33,296 nucleotides of DNA, taken from assembly GCA_964525525.1 (NCBI GenBank), contig CAZGHD010000005.1, positions 1 to 33,296 on the forward strand. Reading direction: 5' to 3'. A program made the translations under genes and the position numbers. Origin of the DNA: RGIG2161 sp964525525. Its GTDB lineage: Bacteria > Bacillota > Clostridia > Oscillospirales > CAG-272. Positions 1-6,895 of the stretch are shown here, piece after piece. A model generated the notes under the pieces. The model did no database searches. It was not told the DNA's origin and was given only the letters and a program-made list of their open reading frames with translations. The stretch's first letter is position 1. The number at the start of each line of letters is the position of its first letter.

Positions 1-844
1 GTGTGAAGTATTTACTGATACGTTCTGTTGGAATTTTGAGTTTTTCTTTCTGATTCGGCTTTTCCTCCTGCATAATTGAGAGGATTACATCATCATTCAG
101 CTTGCCTTCCTTTGAGAAGTTACGCATTTTGATAGCTTGTACGTGGGAGGGTGTGCAATCCTCACATTCTATAGTCTCAACAAGGCTACGCTGTTCTTCT
201 TCGGATAGGTAAGACAGTTCTACCGCAGGTCGCATAGCAACTTTACCTTCATCTACCATATCAAGAAGCTCGGGAACAAGGTTTGTGAGACGGATATGTT
301 TTCGTATTTGCTCATGGCTTTCGCCAACTTGTTCGGCAAGTTGTTCTCTTGAGGACTTCTTCACCAACTTCTGCAACGGTGTTGCAGAAGTTAAATCGGT
401 ACGTGTTCCTTGTTGCCTACGCATAGCATCAAGCTTCATTTTGTATGCAAACGCTTTTTCTGAGGGTAATATCTTTTCACGTTGCAAATTTGAATCAACC
501 ATTCTTATGATTGCTTCATCGTCCGTAAGTTCACGTACAATACACGGAATTTCACATCCCGCGATCTCACTTGCGCGTTTTCTCCTGTGTCCCGACACCA
601 TTTCATAACCACCGTCTGGTTTCGGTCGAACAAGTGCGGGGAGCAGAACTCCGTACTGTTTCACGCTCTCTACCATCTCGGTCATACTTTCGTCCATCCT
701 CACCTTGAATGGGTGATTCGGAAAGTCGCTGATCTCAGATGGAGACAGCATTACTACAGTTTCACGCTTCGCTTCGTCCCGCTCACTTTGAGTAGTGAAC
801 AGACTATCTACCGATGTGAGCAGATTTGATGCGCTGTTTTTCAC
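1..844 (-). CDS. parB: ParB/RepB/Spo0J-family partition protein (3' end outside window)
   Basis: DNA-binding partition protein that would act with the adjacent ParA to segregate or maintain a plasmid or integrative element. The minus frame is open for 281 codons and runs off the left edge, so only the last few dozen C-terminal residues are probably missing. The ParB N-domain is clear: HPFKVR near residue 45, then GHRRKRASE at 85-93, and VDSNLQRE at 117-124, followed by a helix-turn-helix region around 165-190. The start is GTG at 844, with GGAGGT about 11 bases upstream. It lies inside the 3' end of parA, giving a 41-base overlap that suggests translational coupling. The N-terminus (SASNLLTSVDSLF) and overall layout match the ParB proteins of Clostridia conjugative elements more than chromosomal Spo0J. 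Family call is secure; the element type is inferred. Confidence 0.9.
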   Translation of the reverse strand, partial: MKNSASNLLTSVDSLFTTQSERDEAKRETVVMLSPSEISDFPNHPFKVRMDESMTEMVESVKQYGVLLPALVRPKPDGGYEMVSGHRRKRASEIAGCEIPCIVRELTDDEAIIRMVDSNLQREKILPSEKAFAYKMKLDAMRRQQGTRTDLTSATPLQKLVKKSSREQLAEQVGESHEQIRKHIRLTNLVPELLDMVDEGKVAMRPAVELSYLSEEEQRSLVETIECEDCTPSHVQAIKMRNFSKEGKLNDDVILSIMQEEKPNQKEKLKIPTERISKYFT

Positions 845-1625
845 CAATTCCCATTACCTCCTTTACCAAATTTCGATACGACTGTGCCGCACGTCCCCTT
901 GGCTCGTGTAAGAAGATACTCTTATCCGCTGTGCTCACCTCTGCAAGTCTCACGGTCAGCGGTATCACAGTATCCATAACGGGTAGGTGCTTTCCGAAGT
1001 TCTCTTTAACAGCAGATACAATGTCCTTACGAAAATTTGTATCATTCACCATCGTGAGAAAAATTCCTCCGACCTGCAGTTTAGGGTTGATCTGCCGTTT
1101 GACCTGCTGTACCGTGCCGATCAGCTCTGTCATATCTTCAGCGGCAAGATAATCCGCCTGAACGGGGACGAGAACGTAATCGGATGCGGATAGGGCATTG
1201 ATAACGAGCATACCGAGTGCGGGACGGCAATCGAGCAGAACATAATCATAATCGTTCTTTACCTCGTCGAGATAACGCTTGAGTACCGTTTCACGGCTCA
1301 TTACGTTGACAAGTCCGACTTCGACAGCGGATAGGGTACGGTTGCCGGGGATGAAATCAAATCCCTCTTTGTGGGATAATATCTCTGGATGCTCGGATAC
1401 AAGAATACCCTCGGTCACGTCGTTCAGAACGTTTCCGAGGGTATATGGCATATCGTGCGGTTTTCTGTGTCCGAGCATCTTTGTGAGGTCTCCCTGCGGA
1501 TCTGTGTCCACAAGAAGAACTTTTTTGCCGTGCATCGAAAGCCCGGCACCGAGATTGTACACTGTGGTACTTTTTCCGACGCCGCCTTTTTGATTCGCCA
1601 CGGCTATAACTTTTGTTTTTGGCAT
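804..1625 (-). CDS. parA: ParA-family partition ATPase
   Basis: P-loop ATPase (273 aa) of the ParA/Soj/MinD superfamily, which forms a nucleotide-dependent DNA-bound matrix moved by ParB. The deviant Walker A KGGVGKST is at residues 13-20, the Walker A-prime VDTDPQGD at about 40-47, and a Walker B-like strand YVLLDCRPALG near 128-138. The ATG is preceded by AAAGGAGG at a good distance. It is the first gene of a two-gene parA-parB unit; parB begins within its last 41 bases. Length is normal for the family. With parB this marks a mobile or extrachromosomal-type element rather than the chromosomal partition locus, because no gidB, rnpA or origin genes are present. The adjacent sequence to its right is AT-rich and gene-poor, as expected for accessory DNA. 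Confidence 0.93.
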   Translation of the reverse strand: MPKTKVIAVANQKGGVGKSTTVYNLGAGLSMHGKKVLLVDTDPQGDLTKMLGHRKPHDMPYTLGNVLNDVTEGILVSEHPEILSHKEGFDFIPGNRTLSAVEVGLVNVMSRETVLKRYLDEVKNDYDYVLLDCRPALGMLVINALSASDYVLVPVQADYLAAEDMTELIGTVQQVKRQINPKLQVGGIFLTMVNDTNFRKDIVSAVKENFGKHLPVMDTVIPLTVRLAEVSTADKSIFLHEPRGRAAQSYRNLVKEVMGIGEKQRIKSAHIGR

Positions 1626-1774
1626 GGTGGGCCTCCTTTTTGATATAAAAACCGTCCATCAGTAAGATTTTCGGTAAAATTTTTCTCATTCAGTGGTCAA
1701 AAGCTCAAATTATGAGGTATAATGTAATATAGTAATTAATTTTTATATGTTAAGGTAATAAACGGTAAAGTAAA

Positions 1775-2155
1775 ATGAAAAGAAGTTCTGCAAATAATTT
1801 GTTTTATGTATATGAATGGAAGTATATTCCCATAGGGTACATTACACAAAGCAAAACCAATCAGGTATGTGCAAAAGAATCAATAAAAGATTTGAAAAAT
1901 CTTCATTCTGAATTAAGCAATAAAAAACTCTACTTAGCTATCGCTCATGAGAACCTTGCCAAAACAATTAATAAACATCAAAATCTAAAGGTCGGATTTT
2001 TACCATTCGTTGAAAGAGATATTTCATCTCACAACAAGAATTTGTTTGGCTCATGTAAAAAATGCGAAACTAATTGTCCGTATAAATCATTACTAAACCA
2101 ATCCCCCATTATCGTAAGAGGCGGATTTATGTTTATAATAAAAGTTAATCATTAG
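1775..2155 (+). CDS. Hypothetical protein, possible Cys cluster
   Basis: An open frame of 126 residues that I do not recognise. It is rich in Lys and Asn and visibly more AT-rich than parA or the carbohydrate genes. Near residue 92 it has a CxxCxxxC arrangement (CKKCETNC) that could bind a metal, and it ends in a hydrophobic stretch with IIVRGGFMFIIK. No signal peptide or membrane helix is evident. The ribosome site is weak (GGTAAAGT before the ATG). A TATAAT at 1718-1723 lies about 50 bases upstream, but there is no convincing -35. It is divergent from parA and followed by a hairpin terminator at 2283. It could be a real accessory gene or chance; composition suggests foreign DNA. Confidence 0.45.
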   Translation: MKRSSANNLFYVYEWKYIPIGYITQSKTNQVCAKESIKDLKNLHSELSNKKLYLAIAHENLAKTINKHQNLKVGFLPFVERDISSHNKNLFGSCKKCETNCPYKSLLNQSPIIVRGGFMFIIKVNH

Positions 2156-2520
2156 ATATATACTAAATTTGCTTAATTTATTAAATCAAGAACAATATGT
2201 CTGTGGACTGAATTTTTCAATTATGTTCAACTAATTTGGAGATTATTGTCCCCAATCTCTCCTTCTCCGCCAAAAAGAAAAGTCGCACACGAAAGTGGGC
2301 GATTTTTCTTTTTGTACTCTTCGCTCTTCTTTTTTCTCTATTCTCTTTTCTCTAAATACCTTATGCGACTTTTCCAGATAAAAGATAAGAGTGAAGAGAG
2401 AAAAGAAAAGGTAGCTTTGCTTCGCAAAGCATTAATTTTAAGGATAAAATGCATTGTTATTTTCTTGAGGTGATAAAGTACCTTTCCGCTTTTCACCGAT
2501 ATTGACTTATGTCATTATGA
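2156..2520. other. AT-rich gap without a convincing gene
   Basis: This 365-base stretch holds a hairpin terminator (2283-2309), a pyrimidine-rich run (about 2303-2356) partly complementary to a purine-rich run (about 2384-2411), and a perfect 7-bp stem, GCTTTGC-TTC-GCAAAGC, at 2414-2430 that is not followed by a T-run. A 75-codon plus frame through it is low complexity and spans the terminator, so it is not called. Confidence 0.6.
2283..2309 (+). terminator. Rho-independent terminator
   Basis: The stem TCGCACAC / GTGGGCGA (one mismatch) closes a GAAA tetraloop at 2291-2294 and is followed by TTTTTCTTTTT. An A-rich run precedes the stem, so it could work in both directions. It would end transcription of the 1775-2155 frame. 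Confidence 0.65.
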
Positions 2521-2739
2521 TTACAGAAAATCTTCAATAACTTCATAAAGATGTATAGGATCAAGCTGTTCTGCAGTAAATTTACAACACGCTTTCTTTG
2601 CAAAAGAGTGTTTTCTGAAAACGTCGGAAACGGTAAGTAATACGTTATTTTGCTCATCCTTAATTATGATCCCGAAAGACGTATAATATCTGCGTTCATC
2701 TGAACAAAGCCTTTCTCGGAACGGTACGTACAGGAACAA
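2521..2739 (-). CDS. DUF6514-like small protein, TTG start
   Basis: A 72-residue protein. The pattern YYTSFGIIIKDEQ at the start, the block of conserved hydrophobics, and the end LDPIHLYEVIEDFL resemble the clostridial DUF6514 family, whose function is unknown. The family assignment is from memory and only moderately secure. The start is TTG at 2739, chosen because AGGAGGTG sits 8 bases upstream (2747-2757, minus strand); there is no ATG in a suitable place. The first 44 bases overlap the 3' end of the XRE regulator gene in another frame, so translation is probably coupled to that gene. The two probably form one transcript and one functional unit. No transmembrane segment or signal peptide is seen. 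Confidence 0.7.
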   Translation of the reverse strand: MFLYVPFRERLCSDERRYYTSFGIIIKDEQNNVLLTVSDVFRKHSFAKKACCKFTAEQLDPIHLYEVIEDFL

Positions 2740-2959
2740 CTAACCCCACCTCCTCCCGTAATTCTTCAATGTCGATGTGAAGAAACAGAAGTAACCTTAA
2801 TAAAGCAATGGAACCGGGGAACTTTTCTCCCTTTTCCACCCGTTGATACCATCTGACCGTAACCGAAATAGCCTCTGCCACTTCCTTTTGGGTATAACCG
2901 TGGTCGATCCTCGCGTGATAAACAATACTTGAGAATTTTGAATAGAACTCGAATTGCAT
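2696..2959 (-). CDS. XRE-family transcriptional regulator
   Basis: An 87-residue protein that is almost entirely one lambda-Cro/XRE helix-turn-helix domain (about residues 8-65). The HTH core is TQKEVAEAISVTVRWYQRVEKG at about 23-44, with the Gln-Lys-Glu of helix 2 and the WYQRVEKGEKFP motif typical of the fold. It has no effector or dimerisation domain, so it is probably a local, autoregulated repressor. The ATG is preceded by GGAGG at a spacing of 7, but that ribosome site is one arm of a perfect 7-bp inverted repeat (2965-2986). Upstream are several copies of a GTCYGAYC-like half-site that could be its operators. It is co-transcribed with the overlapping DUF6514-like gene. Confidence 0.85.
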   Translation of the reverse strand: MQFEFYSKFSSIVYHARIDHGYTQKEVAEAISVTVRWYQRVEKGEKFPGSIALLRLLLFLHIDIEELREEVGLVVPVRTVPRKALFR

Positions 2960-2964
2960 AAATA

Positions 2965-2986
2965 TACCTCCTTTTTATAGGAGGTA
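2965..2986 (-). promoter_or_regulatory. Dyad covering the ribosome site of the XRE gene
   Basis: On the minus strand TACCTCC (2986-2980), an 8-base loop, then GGAGGTA (2971-2965), ending 5 bases before the ATG at 2959. The right arm is the Shine-Dalgarno itself. As RNA it would hide the ribosome site; as DNA it is a perfect 7-bp palindrome next to a TAAAAT -10-like hexamer (2988-2993) and could be an operator. Confidence 0.55.
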
Positions 2987-3004
2987 CATTTTACCAATTT
3001 ATTT

Positions 3005-3025
3005 GTCTGACCAAAACGGTCCGAC
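3005..3025. promoter_or_regulatory. Operator-like inverted repeat upstream of the XRE gene
   Basis: GTCTGACC-AAAAC-GGTCCGAC; the arms are complementary at seven of eight positions. It lies about 50 bases upstream of the XRE start codon, where a self-repressor would bind. Related half-sites recur at 3151-3158 and 3205-3212. Confidence 0.45.
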
Positions 3026-3150
3026 AGTTCGCCTTGTGAAATATGACGAAAAAAATTGTTATTTGTCGAGAGTATCGTTTTATATACCTCATTAAATTCA
3101 TTAAATGAAGATATACGGTTTAGTATTTTTAAAAAGCTTGTATTATATTT

Positions 3151-3218
3151 GATCAGACCGAACAGCATCCAAAAGAAACGTACACCTTATCTCTGTCAGA
3201 TGCTGTCCGATCAGGATC
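3151..3218. repeat. Inverted repeat in the XRE/antisigma intergenic region
   Basis: GATCAGACCGAACAGCATC at 3151-3169 faces GATGCTGTCCGATCAGGATC at 3199-3218. The inner ten bases pair except for one position; the outer part pairs imperfectly. The outer arms contain the same GTCYGATC-type half-site as the dyad at 3005. It could be a second regulator site or the hairpin left by a lost gene. Confidence 0.4.
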
Positions 3219-3230
3219 ACTTGTTTAATA

Positions 3231-3539
3231 TTACGGGCAGGTTTTGTAGGATGTAATAGTTTCCTCTTCGCCTACACCGTTCTTGTATACTGTGGTTGTA
3301 AGTACCGATTTGTAATATGCACCGCTTTTGGCAGTGAATTCTACATCTAAAAGCAAAAGTCTTGTGGTAGATGAACCCGAATCCATACCCACGAATGACC
3401 AGGCACCGCTTGCTGTCTGTCTGTATACTTTAACCTCGCCAGTAACTGTGGTTCCGGCATCTCCGTATACATCACATTCTACAGACCCCTTTAGTTCCGT
3501 TTTCATAATCCACATATTGTGAAAAAAGAATAATACCAT
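3231..3539 (-). pseudogene. C-terminal fragment of a small secreted-type protein
   Basis: The frame encodes up to 102 residues; from an internal ATG at about 3506 the meaningful part is VYGDAGTTVTGEVKVYRQTA through the C-terminal TSYKTCP. This looks like the end of the short beta-rich secreted proteins common in Bacillota (VTGxxKVYRxTxxGxW pattern). No signal peptide or usual N-terminal half is present: the upstream residues (FFFHNMWIM) are simply a second frame through the end of the anti-sigma-like gene. It overlaps that gene by 68 bases in another frame. I read it as the 3' remnant of a gene fused by deletion to the sigma/anti-sigma operon. A short independently translated protein is possible but less likely. 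Confidence 0.5.
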
Positions 3540-4014
3540 CTTCGAAGTTCATTATAGTACATAGATAAGAATTACTTCTTTTATCTTCCGACGTAATACT
3601 CCATCCACTTGGTATATATTTCAAATTGGCAGGAACTAACTCATCTTCGTTAACTATATTATTCACCTCATCAACGTCTTCCCCATATCTTACGTCGATA
3701 AAATTCTCATACCAAGTAACTATAGCCCCAAAGAATGCGGCGCGTACCGGCTGTATAGTCATAGACGCTGCAAAAAACAGACTGACTGCGCTTACAAGTA
3801 CGATTGCCGCATATTTAAGGATACCGGCTGAAACTCGACGAACGTTCTTCCATTCATCAAATCTAACTTTTCTGGAAACTCTTTTCTCCACGCGGGGATC
3901 AACGACGGTGTTCTTTATATCAAGCGTCATAAATTTATCCACGTCGTCAGCAAGGCATCTGTCTGCCGCTATCTTTATAGCGATGTTCAGTTCAAAATCA
4001 TTTATTCGTGTCAT
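3472..4014 (-). CDS. Membrane anti-sigma-factor-like protein, probably truncated
   Basis: 180 residues. A soluble N-terminus (1-60) is followed by one transmembrane helix at about 65-86 and an extracytoplasmic part with AAFFGAIVTWYENFIDVRYG and LKYIPSGWSITSEDKRSNSY. This is the layout of clostridial anti-sigma proteins with a DUF4367-type outer domain. The start overlaps the sigma factor stop by 17 bases, the usual coupled arrangement, so it most likely restrains that sigma factor at the membrane. The outer domain normally continues for several tens of residues, but here it ends abruptly after YVDYENGTKGVCRM, exactly where a second protein's coding begins in another frame. Truncation by frameshift or deletion is therefore likely. 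Confidence 0.75.
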   Translation of the reverse strand: MTRINDFELNIAIKIAADRCLADDVDKFMTLDIKNTVVDPRVEKRVSRKVRFDEWKNVRRVSAGILKYAAIVLVSAVSLFFAASMTIQPVRAAFFGAIVTWYENFIDVRYGEDVDEVNNIVNEDELVPANLKYIPSGWSITSEDKRSNSYLCTIMNFEDGIILFSQYVDYENGTKGVCRM

Positions 4015-4588
4015 TAAGGTACCTCTCTAATTCTTTGCGTAACCGCTTAATGCTTCTCTGAATAACAGTATTGACCGTTGACGGATTCATTTTATAAAAT
4101 TCGGCGATCTCCACGTTTTTCATTTCATAATAGAATTTAAGTATTATCATATCGCGCGCAGGGTCTTTAAGTTTATTAATAGCGTCTTTAACGTATATAC
4201 TCGTTTCTTCATCTACGATCATCTTTAGCAGATCAAAGCCGGACGGAATATCCAGTTGATCGTCATCTTCGCCTTCGTTGTTATAGTAATTTTCTAAAGA
4301 TTCGAAACGAATTTTCTTATTATGTTTATACAGGTCAAAGCAGACGCTTCTGGTACATATAATTATTAACCTGACACACTCGGTCTCACTGGCATCAAAG
4401 AATTTTTCCTTATAACGAATGACCTTCAAAAACGTATCGTTTACAATATCGTCTGCATATTTATCATCATGAAAAATTGATATAGACAATTCCTTTACTC
4501 TTTTTGAATAATCGTTATATAGCCGTTCAATAAAGACTCTTTCCTTTTCTTCAAGTGCTTCTAAAGCCAATAAAAACAGCAAAATCAC
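3998..4588 (-). CDS. ECF-type RNA polymerase sigma factor
   Basis: A 196-residue sigma-70 family protein. Region 2 is visible at about 25-90 (YADDIVNDTFLKVIRYKEKFF) and region 4 at about 130-190, with the HTH NVEIAEFYKMNPSTVNTVIQ and RSIKRLRKEL. It redirects RNA polymerase to a stress or envelope regulon. The start is GTG at 4588 with AGGA 8 bases upstream. Its stop overlaps the next gene, a membrane anti-sigma-like protein. A good housekeeping promoter lies upstream (TTGTTT-17-TATAAT, 4618-4646). Family call is firm; the signal it senses cannot be read from sequence. Confidence 0.88.
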   Translation of the reverse strand: MILLFLLALEALEEKERVFIERLYNDYSKRVKELSISIFHDDKYADDIVNDTFLKVIRYKEKFFDASETECVRLIIICTRSVCFDLYKHNKKIRFESLENYYNNEGEDDDQLDIPSGFDLLKMIVDEETSIYVKDAINKLKDPARDMIILKFYYEMKNVEIAEFYKMNPSTVNTVIQRSIKRLRKELERYLNDTNK

Positions 4589-4617
4589 ACCTTCTTTCCT
4601 AAAAAACTGATTTAAAT

Positions 4618-4646
4618 ATTATATCACGAAAAAAGGCGCAAAACAA
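4618..4646 (-). promoter_or_regulatory. Promoter of the sigma/anti-sigma operon
   Basis: On the minus strand, -35 TTGTTT (4646-4641), a 17-base spacer, and -10 TATAAT (4623-4618), about 30 bases before the GTG start. Confidence 0.55.
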
Positions 4647-4708
4647 CGACGTTTAAGCAAAAAATATGCTTTTTGCAAAAAAACGCATGAACTATTTTAT
4701 CCAATATA

Positions 4709-4738
4709 TTGACATAAATGTGTTTTTTGTGATACATT
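4709..4738 (+). promoter_or_regulatory. Promoter abutting the ferredoxin-like ORF
   Basis: TTGACA at 4709-4714 and TACATT at 4733-4738, 18-base spacer. The expected transcription start (about 4745) falls on or just after the ORF's ATG at 4743, so it either makes a leaderless mRNA or serves something other than this ORF. Confidence 0.45.
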
Positions 4739-4742
4739 ATAT

Positions 4743-5069
4743 ATGTTGCCAATAGCTCAGAGGATAAAAGAGCCGCAGAAGGCGATCATACCAAAGACCC
4801 GTAAAAATCCGCTGGCGGATATTTTTCCCGGTCTTCGCAGCCGCATCGGAGTGAAGATCACAAAAGAAGAAAGCTGTAACATGTGCGGGCTATGTGAAAG
4901 CTCCTGCCCTGTCGGCGCGTTTCGAAACGGACGTATCCATTCGGAATGCATTAGATGTCTGCATTGCGTAACGATCTGTCCAGAGAATGCTTTGAAACAC
5001 AAAAACAGCCGGATACTGAATAAATATCTGAAAAGCTATCATAAAGAAGAATACGTGTTGTATTTATAG
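4743..5069 (+). CDS. 2x[4Fe-4S] ferredoxin-domain protein, likely N-truncated
   Basis: 108 residues with two classical cluster motifs: Cys45-x2-Cys48-x2-Cys51-x3-Cys55-Pro and Cys69-x2-Cys72-x2-Cys75-x3-Cys79-Pro, so it should hold two [4Fe-4S] clusters and carry electrons. The block before them (PLADIFPGLRSRIGVKIT) is like the linker of larger clostridial iron-sulfur proteins whose N-terminal half is a membrane or other domain. There is no ribosome site before the ATG, and no other start codon follows before the conserved part. I therefore think this is the 3' portion of a longer gene, although leaderless translation from the adjacent promoter is possible. It is not obviously linked to its neighbours. 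Confidence 0.7.
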   Translation: MLPIAQRIKEPQKAIIPKTRKNPLADIFPGLRSRIGVKITKEESCNMCGLCESSCPVGAFRNGRIHSECIRCLHCVTICPENALKHKNSRILNKYLKSYHKEEYVLYL

Positions 5070-5172
5070 GTGATCAGCTCGTACAAATCACACCGAATCT
5101 CCTAAGTCCTATTGCAATCCGTCTAAAAATATGTTACTCTATAATATATCAAACAAACACGAGGTCACACCA

Positions 5173-5988
5173 ATGTTACCAACAATGAAAATAGGCGATA
5201 TAGAGGTCACGCGGCTTATAGTCGGCTCAAATCCGTTTACGGGAAAATCCCATCTTGATGACTCGACCGATGCCGATATGCGCGATTATTTTACCGAGGA
5301 ACAGGTTTTTGCTATGCTGCGCCGATGCGAAGAAGCAGGGATAAACGCCGTGCAGTCACGCGGAAGTATGCCCGTTATGGGCATGGTCAGCCGTTACCGC
5401 GAGGCAGGTGGTAAGCTGCTTTGGCTCGCGCAAACGGGTAAGAATTTCGCCACGTTTGACGACGAGCTTGACGAAATGATGAAGTACTCCCCTGCCGCGG
5501 TATGTATTCACGGTGAACTGTCGGACGAACTTTATCTTGACGGCAGGCTTGACCTTCTCAAAGAACTGCTCGAAAAGGTAAAACGCAAAAATATTCCCGC
5601 GGGAATCTGCGCTCACTTTCCAGAGGTGCTCACATACGCCGAAGAAAACGGTCTTGCTCCCGATTATTATATGGCGTCACTTTATAATCTTTCACAGCCA
5701 GACCGATCACACGACGTAAATCCCGAGGGAGAGCGTTTTGAAGACAGCGACATACCGAAGATGTATGAAGTTATCCGTAATTTGAGCGCCCCTACGATAG
5801 CCCTGAAGATACTCGGCGCAGGTCGCAGATGCTCTGACCAGACGGAAGTCAGAAACGCTTTTATAGAGGCTTTTTCTTCAATGAAACCGGGCGACGGCGT
5901 GCTCGTCGGAATGTTCGACAAATACGTAGACCAAACCCGCCTCAACGCAGAATACACCCTCGACGCAATACGAATCACAGGAAAATAA
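5173..5988 (+). CDS. Aldo/keto-reductase-like TIM-barrel protein
   Basis: 271 residues from the ATG at 5173, which has GAGG 8 bases upstream; the in-frame ATG at 5131 has no ribosome site and its extra residues are not family-like. The opening (KIGDIEVTRLIVGSNPFTG) and the alternating hydrophobic strands (AVCIHG, PAGICAH, PTIALKILGAGR, GVLVGMF) fit the barrel of the aldo/keto-reductase fold. The usual catalytic Asp-Tyr-Lys-His set cannot be matched with confidence, so it may not be an NADPH reductase. Proteins of this type occur with sugar catabolism genes, but substrate is unknown. It stands alone on the plus strand and ends in the bidirectional hairpin at 5987-6028. A TATAAT lies at 5140-5145 without a good -35. 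Confidence 0.65.
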   Translation: MLPTMKIGDIEVTRLIVGSNPFTGKSHLDDSTDADMRDYFTEEQVFAMLRRCEEAGINAVQSRGSMPVMGMVSRYREAGGKLLWLAQTGKNFATFDDELDEMMKYSPAAVCIHGELSDELYLDGRLDLLKELLEKVKRKNIPAGICAHFPEVLTYAEENGLAPDYYMASLYNLSQPDRSHDVNPEGERFEDSDIPKMYEVIRNLSAPTIALKILGAGRRCSDQTEVRNAFIEAFSSMKPGDGVLVGMFDKYVDQTRLNAEYTLDAIRITGK

Positions 5989-6028
5989 AAATCAAGGAGA
6001 AACCCGTGTTGGTTTCTCCTTGATTTTT
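5987..6028. terminator. Bidirectional terminator between convergent genes
   Basis: A perfect 18-bp stem (AAAAATCAAGGAGAAACC, 5987-6004, with its complement at 6011-6028) and a 6-base loop. A-runs and T-runs flank the GC part, so it serves both the barrel gene and lgt. Confidence 0.9.
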
Positions 6029-6830
6029 ATTGAATTCTCTTTTTTCTGAATTTTTCAACACACAGAACGGTGACCGAGATGATAAACAAAACAATACTTA
6101 TAAACTGCGACGTTGAAAGCGTACCGAAAACGAATCCGCGTATTGCATCGCCGCGTAAAAATTCGTCACCGAAACGGATGATCGAGTAGCAGATAAGATA
6201 TATAAATATCAGTTTTCCGTCGAAGAATCCACCCTTGCCGGATATTTTTCTGTAAAGCAGAATCAATACCGCGAAAAGCACGAGATTTAACGCCGCCTCA
6301 AGAAGCTGCACAGGAAATCTTGAAACGTCATTTACGTCCGGCACGAGCGTGTTGCCGTGGGCAGTGAATCCAAATTCACTTTCGATACCGTAGCAACAGC
6401 CTGAAAGAAAACACCCTACCCTCGCAAAAGCATGAAAAATTGGAATACACACAGTGATAATATCAGCAAATCCGGCAAGCGGAAGCTTTTTCACTCTTAT
6501 AGTAATCACAGCGGCAATTATTCCGCCGATAAGACCTCCGTAAAAAACAGAGCCGCCGAAAATTGTACCAACTAACTGAAAGAACTGAATAATACTTTCC
6601 GCTTTCAACAATGCCGGAAAATATTTTATATTAGTTATACCGTATAGAATATGACCGCCGACCAAAACTCCGGCCGTACTGCACAAAAGCACGATGATCA
6701 TATCGTTGTCATCATATCCGCGTTTTTTTGCCACGCGGCACGCAATAATTCCGGCGACAAGGGCACCCACTATCGCCATTATCATATACAAAGTAATCGT
6801 TTTTCCAAAAAGAACAATATACGGGAACAT
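6027..6830 (-). CDS. lgt: Prolipoprotein diacylglyceryl transferase
   Basis: 267-residue polytopic membrane enzyme that moves the diacylglyceryl group of phosphatidylglycerol to the lipobox cysteine of prolipoproteins, the first step of lipoprotein maturation. Seen: seven or so hydrophobic segments, the GGLIGG loop, the Lgt signature ARVGCFLSGCCYG (about residues 138-150) with the invariant Arg and the GCCYG box, and the FPVQLLEA motif. GGAGG precedes the ATG at a short spacing. It follows the DUF4190 gene on the same strand, with a hairpin between them. Its likely substrates in this window are the three proteins with lipoboxes (genes starting at 13190, 26952 and 28643). Confidence 0.96.
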   Translation of the reverse strand: MFPYIVLFGKTITLYMIMAIVGALVAGIIACRVAKKRGYDDNDMIIVLLCSTAGVLVGGHILYGITNIKYFPALLKAESIIQFFQLVGTIFGGSVFYGGLIGGIIAAVITIRVKKLPLAGFADIITVCIPIFHAFARVGCFLSGCCYGIESEFGFTAHGNTLVPDVNDVSRFPVQLLEAALNLVLFAVLILLYRKISGKGGFFDGKLIFIYLICYSIIRFGDEFLRGDAIRGFVFGTLSTSQFISIVLFIISVTVLCVEKFRKKRIQ

Positions 6831-6847
6831 TATACCTCCGAGTTAAC

Positions 6848-6878
6848 AGAAAAGCGCCACGTTCAGCGGCGCTTTTCT
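6848..6878. terminator. Hairpin terminator after the DUF4190 gene
   Basis: An 11-bp perfect stem, AGAAAAGCGCC / GGCGCTTTTCT, with a 9-base loop. On the minus strand the right arm ends TTTTCT, a short T-run, so termination before lgt may be partial. Confidence 0.65.
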
Positions 6879-6895
6879 TAATTGGTAAAATTAAA

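Noticed and set aside
2414..2430. Perfect 7-bp hairpin as a terminator
   Set aside because: No T-run follows and no gene ends just before it.
2246..2473. 75-codon plus-strand ORF
   Set aside because: Low-complexity Phe/Ser/Leu translation across a terminator hairpin and a pyrimidine tract, with no ribosome site.
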